Source: Stenomitos frigidus_A (GTDB lineage Bacteria > Cyanobacteriota > Cyanobacteriia > Leptolyngbyales > Leptolyngbyaceae). From it: a stretch of DNA of 64,000 bases. Position 1 is the stretch's first letter. Each line of letters opens with the position of its first letter. The position numbers and the translations under genes are program-made. Location of the stretch: positions 9,510 to 73,509 of the forward strand of contig NZ_CAWNSW010000017.1 of assembly GCF_963877135.1 (NCBI RefSeq), in the 5' to 3' direction. Below are positions 63,450-64,000 of the stretch, one piece after another. Below the pieces are notes generated by a model. That model had not been told where the DNA came from. It saw only the letters and a list, made by a program, of their open reading frames with translations, and did no database searches.

Positions 63450-64000
63450 TTAAGCAGCTTCCAAATAGAAGTTCCATAACCCTGCGGCGGTCAGCATGAG
63501 ATGATCATCGGAATCAGGCACACGATGCCGATAAATTGCCGATACTGCACCATCACGCTTCATCCCAGCATGGGCATGTTCGTAGACCACCTGCTGAGCA
63601 CTGAAGGCTTTGTTCTGCTGCTTTTGCTGTTCAGTGAGTGCTTTGCCTCTGGGCTTTTTAGGGGGCAAGTGGATGTTGACAAACTCGTTTTGCAAGCCCT
63701 GGAATCCTAAAGCGCCTTCCACTGCAACCTGATCTGGAATGTGGCCCACCCAGTCTGCTTCATCCAGTTGCCGCTGCGAGTGAAGCTTCCCAGGTTGCGC
63801 TTGACTCAACACAAGCACTCGCTTGTTTCAAGTGCTGCCCGTGATGTGCTTACGAGTAGGCCGTTTCTTCTTGCCAGAGTCAGGCTCCTTCTGCTTTTCG
63901 TTATCCTTGGGACGTTGCACAGGTCGTTCTGTGCCAGCGAAAAGCACCGCCTTAACCTCTGGAAACCGTTCGCGAAACGGCCCCATACGTTCCAGTTTGC
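63450..64000 (-). pseudogene. IS5-superfamily DDE transposase, frameshifted, 5' end outside window
   Basis: The reverse strand from the window end reads a transposase middle (MGPFRERFPEVKAVLFAGTE, RPTRKHITGST) that meets a TGA near 63826. The frame then continues one step over with RVLVLSQAQPGKLHSQRQLD, GALGFQGL, then VVYEHAHAGMKRDGAVSAIY to 63450. The HITG and KRDGAVSAIYR parts are typical of the DDE_4 transposases. One frameshift separates the two halves, so it is probably inactive unless made by programmed frameshifting. Confidence 0.8.

Overview
The window comes from a cyanobacterial chromosome. It holds both sulfolipid genes (sqdB, sqdX), btpA, a SigC-type group 2 sigma factor, the rbp-rpsU-DUF3134 cluster, a 2-oxoglutarate decarboxylase/succinate-semialdehyde dehydrogenase pair, and very many GCGATCGC (HIP1-like) octamers. 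Heptameric short tandem repeats (STRRs), typical of filamentous cyanobacteria, also occur. A Leptolyngbya-like organism is only a guess. No tRNA, rRNA or CRISPR array was seen.

Layout. 0-2.7 kb: end of sqdB, a small membrane protein, sqdX, and a convergent small conserved protein. 3-10 kb: reverse-strand bifunctional proline dehydrogenase/P5C dehydrogenase and a large GAF-PAS-GGDEF-EAL protein. 10.6-13 kb: enolase with a hairpin terminator and a LolA-like secreted protein. 13-17.5 kb: ABC exporter, Cys-rich small protein and WD40 Ser/Thr kinase, all reverse. 17.9-26.2 kb: secreted esterase, carboxyl-terminal processing protease overlapping a CDP-alcohol phosphotransferase, btpA, rimO, a DEAD-box helicase and a DnaQ-like exonuclease. 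26.6-32.5 kb: a two-gene unit of a TPS-domain (filamentous haemagglutinin-like) secreted protein and an exported TPR-CHAT protease. 32.6-36 kb: 2-oxoglutarate decarboxylase (acetolactate synthase-like) and SSADH, which bypass 2-oxoglutarate dehydrogenase in cyanobacteria. 36.4-46.6 kb: receiver protein, tpiA, a 1-kb gene-poor region, sigC, fur with a readable promoter and Fur-like box, peptidoglycan-binding protein, rbp, rpsU, DUF3134, a Pro-rich secreted protein and a type I phosphodiesterase. 47-49.6 kb: Rieske oxygenase coupled to an amidohydrolase.

49.7-52.1 kb is a mobile-element scar: a complete IS5-type element with perfect 15-bp ends, a truncated alpha/beta hydrolase and a frameshifted second transposase. 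The window ends in a third, frameshifted transposase.

52.1-62.6 kb is the most distinctive region. It holds an apparently complete type I (RTX) secretion locus: HlyD-type adaptor, a four-part ABC exporter (cNMP-binding domain, degenerate C39 peptidase domain, membrane domain, ATPase), a parvulin isomerase, a cytochrome b561-like protein, a divergent OmpR/histidine-kinase pair, an unknown secreted protein and a small RTX calcium-binding protein as the likely cargo. Heptamer STRR arrays lie at most gene boundaries here and encode the last residues and stop codons of three successive genes. Related heptamers are inserted in frame in linkers of the proline catabolic enzyme, the 13-kb ABC exporter and the CHAT protease.
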